59,388 nucleotides of DNA from Geosiphon pyriformis (GCA_016748015.1 JAAOMT010000200.1:1-59388); one strand, 5' to 3'; shown: positions 48,552-58,850, counted from the first letter of the stretch. Numbers and translations: made by a program. Notes: generated by a model from the letters alone, not told the origin.

Positions 48552-49515
48552 TGTTATTTAAATAGAAAAACTAATTAGAAACTATAAAAAAATATAATTA
48601 TCATATAAAAACACAAAATAATACGAAATTAAAATAATACAAAATAACATAAAATAATACATAATAATATAAAATAGCACAAAATAATTAGTAATAATAT
48701 AAATAATTAATTACAATATAAAAAAATAAAACAATAATGAAAATAATAAGCAATAATTAGTAATAATAAGCAATTAAAAGCAATTTTATAAAATTAAAAA
48801 ATATATATAAAAATAAATAGTTTTAACAAATAAAAAAAAACAAACAAGAATTAAATCTATTTTAATACTTTATTTTTAGTCTAAAAATTTTTTTACTTTT
48901 TTTTTCTTTATATTCTTTATTAATTAGATAAAATATTATTATTTATTTTATAAATACATAATCTTAATACTTTAATTATTAAAATTTAATTAAATGTTTT
49001 CTCTTATTTTTATTTTAAGCCAAATATAATTAATATAATTACTTTCAGAATTCTAATAACTTAAACCAATTACTCTTAATTATAATAATTAATAGAATAC
49101 TAATTTTTTTTATACTTTTTTTTACTTTTTTTTTATAAAACAACAACATTGAAAATCAATTGTTTTGAAATTAAATTTTATAATAAACTAGTAAAAAGAA
49201 AAGCTTTTTCTAAATATTAAATATTAACTTTATTTTATTAGCTTACTAAAAAAACAAAAAAACAATACTAGACCTTAATAATTATAATTGACTAATATAA
49301 AAAAAACACAACTATAATAATACTACTATAAAATTCATATTTTTGTATTTTATAACAAAAAAACTCAAAGAATAAAACTTTAAACAAAAAAATCTTTAAA
49401 AACTGATAAAATAATTTGTAACCAAAACTGATTTATTTAAAAATTATTCAGTTTTTATTACTAAATTACAAATACCAAACATTATAATTGAACTTTATTA
49501 AATTTATTTATAATA
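48552..49515 (+). repeat. Degraded solo LTR, third gypsy LTR family
   Basis: TGTTATTTAAATAGAAAAACTAATT aligns with the reverse complement of the 56276-56300 end of another solo LTR. AATAATAC/AAATAACATAAAAT-type tandem units (48600-48790) match the repeat array there, and CCAATTACTCTTAATTATAATAATTAATAGAATACTAAT (49069-49107, read in parts) matches the R region. The end is near ATAATA at 49515. Flanks GTAT and ATAT are a possible 4-bp duplication with one transition. It is 964 bp with no internal genes. Confidence 0.72.
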
Positions 49516-49519
49516 ATAT

Positions 49520-50818
49520 TACTTTTATTAAGTAGTTATTTATTTAAAAAAAATTGTTTTTAATTAAAAGTGTTTTTAATATTAGAAAAAATTGGATTTT
49601 TAAAGTCTAATTTTTAATTGGTTTAATTTAACAGTTTATTATTTAGAAAATTTAACTTTTTATTTTAATATTTTATCTTTTTTTGTAGGTTTTTAATCTT
49701 TTAATATATTTAGCTTAGAATTTTTTTTTATAATAAGAAATAATTTGCTTAGTATTAATTTAAATATTGTTAATATTTACATTAATAGTTTTTTAAAAAA
49801 CTTAAATACAATTATTATGAGAGTTAATATTACAGCATTTTTTGAAAATTTAAATTTAAATATTTGTATTAAGATATTTAAATTAGTTTTTTTTTATTTT
49901 AACCAAATTATAGACTATTATATTAACTTTAAAATATGTTTTTTTTTATAGTTATAATAAACTTAGACAGCCAAACTGCTTTAAATACATATTTATCTAA
50001 ATTGGTTTTATTTAACTTTTATAATTATTGTTAACTAAAACATTATTATATTTTGAATATTATTAAAAATAGAAACTTTTATGTTATTTGGTTTAAAATT
50101 AAAAACTATTTAGGTATTTTGGATAATAATAATAAAGTTAATAATTAACTAATATTGAATTTTTCTTGGATTTAATGCTGTTAATTTGTATTTCAAAAAG
50201 ATTTATTAAAGTTAATAATATGACTGTTTTAAAAAATATGTGGTATTTTATTTGTAATATCTTTAAAATAATTAATTATGTTTATTAAAAAGTTGAATTT
50301 AATATTAGAATTTTAAATAATAATTTGCTAAAAAATATTAATTGAATTTAGTTATTTTTAATTTAATTTTTATATAATTATTGGTTTTATGAGTAAAATT
50401 ATAACTGGTTTGTGTTTTTATTTTATAAAAGTTTTGTATTATTATTTACTTATAATTATATAAAAACATTTATATAATAAGTATTATTATAGTGTTTTAT
50501 GTTTTTATTGTAATAAAATTAAGTTTTTTAATTATTTTTTTTGTGTAAAATAAATTTTAACATTTGCAAAAAGTTATTAAATTTGTATACTATTATGTAA
50601 AAATATATTTTTGGTCTATATAAATTATTATTATTATGTATTTAAGAAATAATACCAAAAATCTTTTTTTGTTTTTAAGAATATTAAAATTATTGTTAAT
50701 AAAATTATAAATTTTGTATATAATCTTAGAATAATATATTAGGAAAAAATTTGATTGGTTAATTTTAAATACTATTTAATTATAAAAAAAAATTGTTTAA
50801 TATCATAAATTAGATTAG
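49520..50818 (+). pseudogene. LINE J ORF2 relic: RNase H, finger and C-terminal part
   Basis: IYINSFLKNLNTI (49776 on) aligns with VFTDGSLRNAGF. NYCxLKHYYILNIIKNRNFYVIWFKIKNYLGI near 50015-50120 aligns with NQCWLEKRHIFNLVRDKNLSVSWVKVKGHSGI. SIIIVFYVFIVIKLSFLIIFF (50480 on) aligns with the CLFCGEVEFSDHVFTC finger, with every Cys lost. KIIVNKIINFVYNLRIIY near 50690 aligns with KIAVLEIVKFVHSLGLAF. It ends at 50807-50818, where element G inserted. Confidence 0.78.
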
Positions 50819-53103
50819 AAAAAAAACTCTTTGTCTCCTTAATTTTATGACCATGATCAGAACAAAGAGTAAAAAGGCTGTACCTGATATCTGTCCTAAG
50901 ATATCTAATAAAATTTCAACCAGAAGAGCTCTTTCTGTTGTAGAAGCAACTAGGCAAAACATTTTAGAAGCCTTCCCCTTACCCAGTAATCGTGAAAAGC
51001 TGTCTTTGGTAGCCACTGAATCAACTTCCTCATCTTTGGCTGGTTTTTTACCAGTCAAAATTCCTTCAAAGAGACACACTTGGGTTAGTCCCAGTGTTGC
51101 CTCCACCCCGACTAAGAGCCCAAAAGTTTTTAATAATAGACCAGTAAATAAGCTGGTCTTCCCCTCTATAGACTCAACATCTGGTGCTTTTGGTACCACC
51201 TCTTCAAAAAAAATGGTCAAAAAGACCAAAAGTTCAGAAAAGTGAGAGCAGTCGCTTGCCTCTGCTATTGTTACACCGAACCCCTTTGTGGTTCCCAATG
51301 AGATCTTAGATGAGATTTCAGTAGCATCATCTGGCACGTCATCCAAGATGGGCCAAGATCAACCACTGGCTGTGTTGCCAAATGTGGTGTTTTCCAGCAG
51401 ATTATCGCCAGTTTTAGAAGCAAAACAATCTCCTCCTGTTGAGTCACCTGTTCTTAGGAACTGGGCTGATCAAATGGAAACTGATTTATCTCCTCCTCTA
51501 GTTTCTGGTGCTACTTTTGGTGGTGTTTGGGAAACTATTACTAGTTGTTAAAGGTTTGCTGGATGAATGGCCTTCACTCTGGTGCCTGGTGCTACTTTTA
51601 AGATCAAATTGGCTCATGTTAAAACTGTTTTTCAGTCTGTGCATGGTTTTTTGGGTGCTAAATCTGTTTCAAAAGACAATGTGAAGCTTTTTTGTGTGGA
51701 GTTTGCTTCTCAACAGTCTTTGGAAGCTGCGTTTCTGGTTGAGCTTACAAGCTCTATTCATTTGGTCACTCTCAAAATTGCCAAGTCTTTGGTGGTTTCT
51801 GAATTTGGTTCCTCTTCTGCTGTTGTTGCACTGCGTGATGTACCTTTGGGTGTGTTTGCTGCTGACATTAAGTTGGCTTTCAGTGTGTTTGGTAGTGTCA
51901 CTCATGTTGTGCTGAAGCCTGCTGGCATTTGGCAGTATGTGGTGGTTTATTTTGAAAAGTTGGACTCTGCTGTGTTTGCCTTGAAGCATTGGTCAATCTT
52001 GGTGGACAAGGATAGTGTTAGAATCCTCCCTCTGGTGAATCAAAATGAGACTATTTTGTTTCGTGATAAGTTTAAGGCCAAATTGGTCAACTTTCCCTCT
52101 GGCTGTACTGCCTTTGAAATCAGTGATATGATTTCTCAGATTGGTGGTCGAACATGTTTCATCCCTCGTTCTCCTGATTCTGGTCATCGTTCCCAGTTTG
52201 CTTTGGTTACATTTGACTCTCAAGGCAATTTAGATTTTGCTGTAGTCAAGACTGGTACTCTAAGGAAATGTCATATCTGGTGGGAAACTTTTGGCTACCA
52301 GTGCTGCTTTAGGTGTCAAGAAATAGGCCATCTGGCTGCGGATTGCAAGATTTCCCCACCTTCCACTCTCAAGGTTCTCAAGGTTTTCAAGTCTCGTTTT
52401 GTGGGTTCTGCTTCATATGCCAAGACTGCTGCTCCTTTTGATCTTTCTGAGTTTCCTCTTTTAGTGGCTTCTTCAGCTGCTTCTGCTGCTGATCCTGCTG
52501 TTAGTTCCAGATTGGACTCTTTGGAAAAGCAGATTTCGGATCTGGCTGCTCTGGTTAAGTCTATTGTTGAGCCTGTTAGTTCTTTGGTTGCTTTGGTGTC
52601 TCGTTTTCTTGATAATAATGCCATTAAGACTGTTCAGGTTGAGAAAAATATTGTTTCCATGAAAAGTACTGCTAACAATTTTTCTAACCTCATGGTTGGA
52701 GTTTCCAAGGACATTGCTTGTCTTAGATCTGAGGTTGACTTTGGTGATATGGATTATGATGGTGTTCTGGCTGCTAAGCCTTCTTTTTTGAGTAAGGACA
52801 CTATTGAGTGTGTTATTGCTTTGTGGCGAATGTCTGGTGCTAAAACCAGAGGCAATATTAAGTCTACTAGATTGTTTCTTAGTGAGTTTATTTTTGACTC
52901 TAGGAATCTGAATGGTATCATTGAGAGAATTTGTGAGTTGGGGTTATTCTCACCTACTTTTGATTCAGCATAGTGAGTCTTTGATTAGGCCAAGTGTCTG
53001 ATCACATGTAGAAAATGCATAATTTACACTTATAAGTAATTCCTGCTGTGGTATTATAGTTTAGGTAGTATTTAGGTCTTGCTTGTTAAAATATAATAAT
53101 AAA
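50819..53103 (+). mobile_element. ORF1-only LINE derivative G (HAL1-like)
   Basis: A 2,285-bp insertion with a perfect 12-bp duplication AAATTAGATTAG (50807-50818 and 53104-53115). It has a short leader, one ORF1-type frame (50847-52973) and then directly a 3' tail. The segment 52983-53090 (TGATTAGGCCAAGTGTCTGA, CACATGTAGAAAATGCATAA, TTTAGGTCTTGCTTGTTAAAA) matches the LINE 3' UTR (reverse complement of 22265-22370). There is no endonuclease or RT. The duplication and A-rich end show it moved by target-primed reverse transcription, so it probably used ORF2 of an autonomous LINE. Its G+C content is much higher than that of its host LINE J. Confidence 0.85.
50847..52973 (+). pseudogene. Element G ORF1-like protein, three stops
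   Basis: A 708-codon frame interrupted by TGA 51243, TAA 51549 and TGA 51564, all explicable as transitions. The N-terminus is basic and Ser/Thr-rich, then Pro-rich. RRM 1 (about 51800-52020) has VVALRDVPLGVFAADIKLAF and GIWQYVVVYF, parallel to the LINE ORF1 RRM 1. RRM 2 has KLVNFPSGCTAFEISDMI and FALVTFD. The CCHC knuckle CFRCQEIGHLAADC (52305-52346) is intact. Helices follow (SRLDSLEKQISDLAALVKSI), and a C-terminal tail of about 90 residues ending LGLFSPTFDSA is absent from the LINE ORF1 proteins here. It would be an RNA-binding chaperone. The open 468-codon part starts at 51567. Confidence 0.85.
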
Positions 53104-53115
53104 AAATTAGATTAG

Positions 53116-53347
53116 TACTTCTTATTATTAATAATTTTTTATTTTTATTTTCTAATAATATTATAAAATTGCTTGAAATTATTAAAATATTTAATATTAA
53201 CTTTAATATATATAAATATTATTTTTTTTAAATATTAACAATATAATTTTTGTTATTATAGATATATAATATTGTTTTAATTAATTTAAGTAACTAGTTA
53301 TATGTAAAAGATATATAATTTATATCTAATTTAGATTACTTAGTTTA
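53116..53347 (+). pseudogene. LINE J ORF2 C-terminus and 3' UTR
   Basis: NNIIKLLEIIKIFNINFNIYKYYFF (from about 53157) aligns with GMVRLLGITSALGVYFGFRKACLFF of LINE H. The following 'tatatgtaaaagatatataatt' aligns with the LINE 3' UTR. It is interrupted at 53334-53347 by LINE E, and the 3' UTR resumes at 56562. Confidence 0.75.
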
Positions 53348-56300
53348 TTTTTTATTATTGATACATTTATTAAGTAAAGTCTAATTGCTATCTAATATAT
53401 AAAACTAAATTAAGTGGTTCAAACTAAATATAATTTACACACTTACTACATGTGGCTAACTACTTAGACCAAATAAAACAATACTACACACTTATATAAA
53501 CATATGTATTATTATCCAATTCTAAAAAGAAAAGACATAATTTACAATAACCAAAACTAATAACAAAAGACTCAATAATACCAAGCAATTTAATCATACT
53601 ATCTAAAAGCACAAACATTATACTACAAGACAATTCTAATACTATACTATTATTCTTAACTAAACTAGTCTTTTCCATATATACTCTATGTTTGAATTTT
53701 ACCAGCTATATTTTAGAATAATATAATTTTACCAAATATTTCACATACTTAATGATAATAAAGGCAGTTTTTTTTTCTCTATTGAAAATTCTAACAGTCT
53801 TTGTATACCAATTTCTTAACACAAATCTTTTACAAACCATTACATATAGGTCTATATTTAAGGAACACTAAGAAAGTATCTGCAAAACAGCAGAAAAAAA
53901 CAGATTATGAATACTCACCAAGACAATTCAATATATAAACACCTCTGCCAAAATTCTCTTTTAAACATTAACATTCCAAACACAAATAGAAACATAATCA
54001 AAAAACTTCATCTCACTACACAATAAACATAGCACATCAGAATACTACTTATTATATAATCTCTTTTTAGCTATTACTGATAACCATTTATACACAGCTT
54101 TTATTAAATACATATGCAAATTGGAAGGCTTTTAACTGGTAAACCCAAAGAGCATATGTGAATTAAAATATCACATCTTTGTAGTAGCAGTCCAATTCAC
54201 ATTTTTTATCAACATATTTGGAATCATATCATAGTCAAGACCAGTTTCTTAACAAATACAACAAATAGATCTAAACAAATATCTAACAAAATAATGGGCA
54301 TTGTCAAACACAATAGTGTTTTTAGCAACCAAGAAATGTTTTTGCATTTTTATTGGCAAAAAAAAAATAAGTGGTTACACCTGCTATAGTATTAGTCTTT
54401 ATATTAACAGGAACTTCCAAATGATCTTTATTCTTACTTAGCTCACAGTAAGATTCTTATCCCTAATCAGATTAGCAATATGTCTTTTTTTTATTCAACA
54501 ATAATTATAAAAGTCTGGTATAGCAAACAATATCTTAGACACATATGCATCAATAGCAGCTTGGCTGTCAAAGTACAAAATCACTGCATAGGAAGAAGAA
54601 ATATACTTCAAAGACAAAGCAACAGTCTATAATTTGGCCATAATGGAAGACAAAAGTCTATGTACCCTAATACCAACATTTATGTTTACAACAAGAAAAT
54701 ACACAACTGCCCTATTAATTATATTAGTAAAACCAACATTTTTCAATGAACCATTTATATAAACATCAAATAAATCAGACCAAATCTTATGTAAACCACC
54801 CCAAATGTCAGAAAACTTCTAAGATTTTAAAATGTTTAAGCTTAGCAACCAATTAATCTTAGTAAAATTACTTAACAAAAAACCTCTATCATGCAAAAAT
54901 TTTAATATAAACTTAAACTAATAAAACACAAAATCTCTAGAATTTAATCTTTTATATTAACAAAAAGTCTTTTAATTCATTATACTACCTTTTTTATTAA
55001 AAAGTCTATTATCAAAAACAACTCCAAAGCATTTCAAAAAATAAACAAAACTAAAATACAAAATTTTTTCCAAAATTATTAACATAAAAAAATTACCAGA
55101 ACTACAAAAAGCATTGGAAAGATTGTTTATCAAAGACAACTCATTGTCTAAAAGAATTTTTATTACTTTAACCAAAAAATTGTTCACTGAATTAACATAT
55201 AATTTGATAAAAAATTACAAAGAATTTAGAAAAGTCCAACTCATAATCTGCAAATCCAAGAATTTATAATTAAATAAATATTGTTATGGGTAAATGTAAT
55301 AGAGTAGGGAAATAGTAATATTTGGTGCTCTCAATTATTGATAATATATGTTTTGCATAATTCTGTTGACTTAATCTTAGTTATTAGTCTCTAAAAATCT
55401 TATCTACTGGTTGTGAATTTACTCATCAAGTTCTTTGACTATAAGGTACAAAGATTTGGCTTTTGTCAATTGCAACTTCTTATAAATGTAAACTATCTTC
55501 TTCGAGCTAATGAGTGCAGTTATTAGGGTCTGGCAGTGTCTTTTCATTCTTTTGGTAAGCTACCAAGATAATATTAATATTCAAAACTTAAAGAAAGCTT
55601 TCTTCTTTTACCAAGCTATTACAAAGTCTATTCTCAGACAGTCAATTTTACTATGTTGCCACTCCACAAAAAATAAAAAAAAGAAAAAAAAAAAGAAAAA
55701 AAAAAAAGAAAAGAATTAGTATTGTCAATTGCCATGATTAAGAGCAATTGGTCTAAATTATTAATGATTTGAGACAATTATGCTAAGAACATCTGTCTTG
55801 GAATAGAGGTATAAAACAATGACTTGATTTAATTTGAACATAAAAGTTCTGAAAACATATATTTGTGGATTTGATTTTGAATAATTGATTTATTTCGAAA
55901 TCTGAGAGCAGATAAAAGATAATAAAGAATAAAAGAATTGCTTCTTGTTTAATAGTTTGTATCTAGAAATTTGTTTTTTCTACTTTCTTCAACTATTCAT
56001 TTTTATATATTCTTTTGGTTTTACAGGATTGCTTTTTGACTGTTCTATTATTGCTAACTATTACTTTGTTATTTTTGTAATTGTTTTGTTCTTCTATGTT
56101 ATTACTAGTTATTCTATATTATAATATGTTATCTGGTATTATTACATATTATTTTGTGTTATCTCATGTTATAATGTGTTATCCTGTGTTATCTTAAGTT
56201 ATAATGTATTATTCAATGTTATTGCATGCTATTCTGTATTATGTTATATTTTGGTTACATTTTTTCATAACTTTGAATCAGTTTTTCTACTCGGATAACA

Positions 56301-56547
56301 ACATTTAAAAATGCCCAAAGCATTAAAAAAAGAGATTAAGGCAGTTAATTTTTCTTTAAACTGCACTTGCTTAAACAATTTTAGATCATACAAAGAAAAA
56401 TGATACAAGGGTTTATTAGGAAAATCACAAGACAAATAGGCTTTAGACTTGAAGTTTTTCCTAATCATAACATTTTATTTGTGGCATACACTTAACAAAA
56501 CAAAACTAAACTGGATTCTATAAATGACTATAGACTACAAAGCAGCT
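53348..56547 (-). mobile_element. 5'-truncated LINE E with a solo LTR inside
   Basis: A 14-bp duplication GATTACTTAGTTTA (53334-53347 and 56548-56561) flanks a LINE that starts within RT (YRIQFSFVLLSVC near 56515, SKAYLSCDFPNKPLYHFSLYDLKLFKQVQ at 56340-56440). After the solo LTR at 55282-56300 it continues with VNNFLAGMVKIFL-like (54972-55187), RNase H near 54600-54770, finger remnants near 54040 and the C-terminus at 53484-53678 (IKLLGIIESFVISFGYCKLCLFF). The C-terminus resembles LINE B. Many stops. About 2.18 kb without the LTR. Confidence 0.83.
55282..56300 (-). repeat. Solo LTR, third family, inside LINE E
   Basis: TGTTATGGGT...CGGATAACA, 1,019 bp, with inverted termini. On the minus strand it has a U3 with about a dozen GATAACACAG/AATAATAC-type 10-12 bp units (56085-56260), then the R-region block around 55710-55750 shared with other LTRs. 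The G/A-rich run at 55665-55715 is a microsatellite. Flanks ATAT (55278-55281) and ACAT (56301-56304) are a 4-bp duplication with one transition. No internal region is present. Confidence 0.82.
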
Positions 56548-56561
56548 GATTACTTAGTTTA

Positions 56562-56610
56562 ATATATTATATTAGATTGTATTTAAATCTTACTTATTAA
56601 ATAAATAAAT
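56562..56610 (+). pseudogene. LINE J 3' end
   Basis: ATTAGATTGTATTTAAATCT followed by TACTTATTAAATAAATAAAT matches the LINE 3' terminus and its short AAT-rich tail, completing J. The duplication AAAAATTAT (56611-56619) follows. Confidence 0.75.
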
Positions 56611-56619
56611 AAAAATTAT

Positions 56620-56775
56620 TTGGTTATTGGTTTAATATTATTAATATTAAGTTTTTTTAACTGTTAAAAAGTTTTTAACAATAATTAGAAATTGTTTTAA
56701 GTTTAAATTTAACAAAAAATTTTTTTTAGTTATTGTTTAATTATATTAATAAATATAATAATTAATTATTATTTT
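56620..56775 (-). mobile_element. LINE relic K, right part
   Basis: AT-rich sequence between the end of J and the start of LINE C. On the minus strand VKFKLKTISNYC and KLFNSxKNLILI resemble VKLWVSHINNFL and KIFLNNKIALKN of LINE D, the region just upstream of the part of K found at 454-1335. The match is short and weak. Confidence 0.4.
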
Positions 56776-56888
56776 TTTTCGTTGATCCTCTGGTCACAAC
56801 AAGAGCTTTGAGTCATCACTGAAATAGCCTTTCTTTTCCCTTTTCCCTTCACATTTCTCCAGTTATTTCTTCAGACATTCCCCTTTTT

Positions 56889-58850
56889 GTGGCTATGAAA
56901 CTGGTGAACTTTGCTGCTGATGGTTCTGGGTCCATTTCGGCTGAGTTGGGGACCCGGTCTGGTGTCAAAAATAAGTGTTCGGTTGGTCCTCAATCTCGCG
57001 GTGCGTCCTATAAGAAGCCAAAGAAACCTGTGGCGGTTGACGGTTTGGTGGAGTCGTCTGCTGGTGTCTCGAACGTTATGGATGAAAGTGGTAACGGACC
57101 TAATATTGGGCAATTGTGGGCTAGTGAGATCAACAGCAAAGTGGACAGCATAAGTGGCGTCTCGGACTTGGATAACTTGGAAAATGTTGTCGTTGAGGAA
57201 ACTAGCTATGCAGAGTCGGATGTTTCAGGTTTGGATGACGACATGAACGATGCCACGCCAAGGAAGACACATACCTGCACCTATGTTCTGAACAGTAAGC
57301 CGCCACCTCTCTCTTTCAACGTGCTAAGTGATGGTGAAGACACTCTGCCTCTTCCAAGTCCTAAATTTTGTGGGTCCAATCACCTTCCTCCAGTCGGGTC
57401 ACGTGCTCCAGAGAAATGGAGTTTTATTTTGTCAAAATTGTTTGCATTGGATATTGAGCTATCTGCCGTTTCTGGCAAAACTATTGGTAATAAGTTGGTT
57501 TGTGTGAAAAAAATTTTTTATCAGGTTGATGGTTTTGGGGGGGCTTCAACTCCCTCAAAATTTCCTGGAATAATAAGGTCATCATTTACATCTGAAAAAA
57601 GTTTGTTTAAGGCGAGGGAAATGGCAATCAGTGAAAAAATATTGGTAAATGATGATTTAAGAAAAGTAAACAGCCATTCAGATTGGGAGGTAATCGTCAA
57701 GGAAATCCCAGTAAATCTTCCCAAATCGGCAATTGAGGCAGTGTTTTCCAAGTTTGACAAGATTGTTTCAATTAAAGTGCAGCTTATTGGTCTTTGGCAA
57801 AAGGCCCTAGTGGAATATGAATCATCTGAGATGGCTGATTTGGTCGCAGCTAGATGGTTTGTGCTCATGGGAAAGGATTCTGTCTATGTGGCAAAGGCAA
57901 ATATTGATAAACAAATGTGGGTATCGAGAGATCAGCATCGGGCTTTGCTCTATACTCTTCCAGTTGGCACCAATGCTTATGATCTCTCCAGTTTGTTGGA
58001 ATCATATGGTGGAAAGACTTGTTATATTGGCTGTAACCCTAGTTCATATGTTTGTGATAGATGTGCTGTAATTTGTTTTGGTGATGAGGCATCCAAGTTG
58101 GCTGCTATTGGTACCGTTCCAGTTTTCAGAAATGTGAGTTTGCATTGGGCTGGTCTTTCTTTGGCCAGTTGTGCTTGTTGTAAACAATTTGGTCATGTTT
58201 CGGTCAACTGTTCCTTGGGTGAGTATTCTGGTGTTCGAGGAAGGAGGGTGGTTTCTGAGCAAGATCGGGTTCGTCTAGCTGGGATATATAAAAGGAAGTT
58301 GGCCCCTGTTGCTCATCCAGTTTCTTTTGGTGGAAAGACGTGGGCCCAAGTGGCAGGCCATTCTCCCTCTCGTGTTGTCTCTTTAGGTGCTCCTGATGTC
58401 AGTTTGGTCTCTGGTTCGAAGGCTTTCTCAATGGATTCCTCCTCATCTGGTGCCGCTGATCTAGGTGGTTGCCTAGCTGTGCTGAAACGCTCCATGGAAA
58501 TTCTCGCATACCAAGTCTCACTCATTTTAAAGAAATTAAGTTTTATTGACTTGGTGCCATTGGCGCCTTCTCCCTCAGCTCTTCCTTTGGTGTCTTCAAC
58601 TGCCGTTGTTTCAGATATGGATTCAGGTTTGGATTTGGATAGCATGTTGTTGTTGTCTGTCTCTTCTTCTTCCAATGTTGGTGGGTCAGTTGTTGATTTC
58701 AGTCCGAGCAGTTCTAAGGTTTTGACTGCCAAGATTGGTGGTTTGGAGTCAAATATGATGGCTCTTGAGGCTTCAGTTAGCTCAGTCTTGGATAGATTAG
58801 ATTATCTGCATTCTGGATCGGGTTCGTTGGCTTTTCTTCCATCTCAATGA
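56889..58850 (+). CDS. LINE C ORF1, intact RNA-binding protein
   Basis: 653 codons without a stop. An acidic, Ser-rich N-terminus includes TRSGVKNKC and EETSYAESD. VDGFGGASTPSKF leads to RRM 1 (about residues 255-330: VIVKEIPVNLPKSAIEAVF, WQKALVEY). RRM 2 (about 345-425) reads ALLYTLPVGTNAYDLSSLL and AVICFGD. The CCHC knuckle C428-A-C-C431-K-Q-F-G-H436-V-S-V-N-C441 is complete. A Ser-rich stretch and two predicted helices (about 525-560 and 615-645) follow. The role is binding and packaging of LINE RNA in a ribonucleoprotein for target-primed reverse transcription. The stop overlaps the ORF2 start in ATGA (58847-58850), suggesting reinitiation. The ATG at 56889 lies in the position equivalent to the LINE B start. 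Confidence 0.93.
   Translation: MAMKLVNFAADGSGSISAELGTRSGVKNKCSVGPQSRGASYKKPKKPVAVDGLVESSAGVSNVMDESGNGPNIGQLWASEINSKVDSISGVSDLDNLENVVVEETSYAESDVSGLDDDMNDATPRKTHTCTYVLNSKPPPLSFNVLSDGEDTLPLPSPKFCGSNHLPPVGSRAPEKWSFILSKLFALDIELSAVSGKTIGNKLVCVKKIFYQVDGFGGASTPSKFPGIIRSSFTSEKSLFKAREMAISEKILVNDDLRKVNSHSDWEVIVKEIPVNLPKSAIEAVFSKFDKIVSIKVQLIGLWQKALVEYESSEMADLVAARWFVLMGKDSVYVAKANIDKQMWVSRDQHRALLYTLPVGTNAYDLSSLLESYGGKTCYIGCNPSSYVCDRCAVICFGDEASKLAAIGTVPVFRNVSLHWAGLSLASCACCKQFGHVSVNCSLGEYSGVRGRRVVSEQDRVRLAGIYKRKLAPVAHPVSFGGKTWAQVAGHSPSRVVSLGAPDVSLVSGSKAFSMDSSSSGAADLGGCLAVLKRSMEILAYQVSLILKKLSFIDLVPLAPSPSALPLVSSTAVVSDMDSGLDLDSMLLLSVSSSSNVGGSVVDFSPSSSKVLTAKIGGLESNMMALEASVSSVLDRLDYLHSGSGSLAFLPSQ

Larger units (their letters stand above)
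1336..56610 (+). mobile_element. Ancestral LINE J, split into ten pieces by nested insertions
   Basis: One plus-strand LINE can be followed through the window in order: 1336-1693, 18660-22253, 22901-23208, 23263-23533, 30477-30831, 48476-48551, 49520-50818, 53116-53347 and 56562-56610. At every interruption the translated match to LINEs A, B or D stops and resumes at the next residue after one copy of a target duplication is removed. Its own flanks repeat AAAAATTAT (1327-1335 and 56611-56619). The pieces sum to 6,542 bp, against about 6.8 kb for A and D. ORF1 has the FFxxKK N-terminus of A and D, so J belongs to that family. It is extremely AT-rich and cannot code. Confidence 0.8.

Noticed and set aside
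51669-51989. Open frames antisense to element G (51669-51989, 50810-51346, 52316-52624)
   Set aside because: They mirror the real RRM/CCHC frame, show no family features and have no homologous partner elsewhere in the window.
51567-52973. Element G as a host gene for an RRM/zinc-knuckle protein
   Set aside because: The flanking 12-bp duplication, LINE-type 3' tail, homology to LINE ORF1 and three stops show a mobile element.
55665-55715. A poly(A) tail of a LINE at the AAAGAAAAAA run
   Set aside because: It lies inside an LTR, is an A/G microsatellite, and has no LINE 3' UTR next to it.
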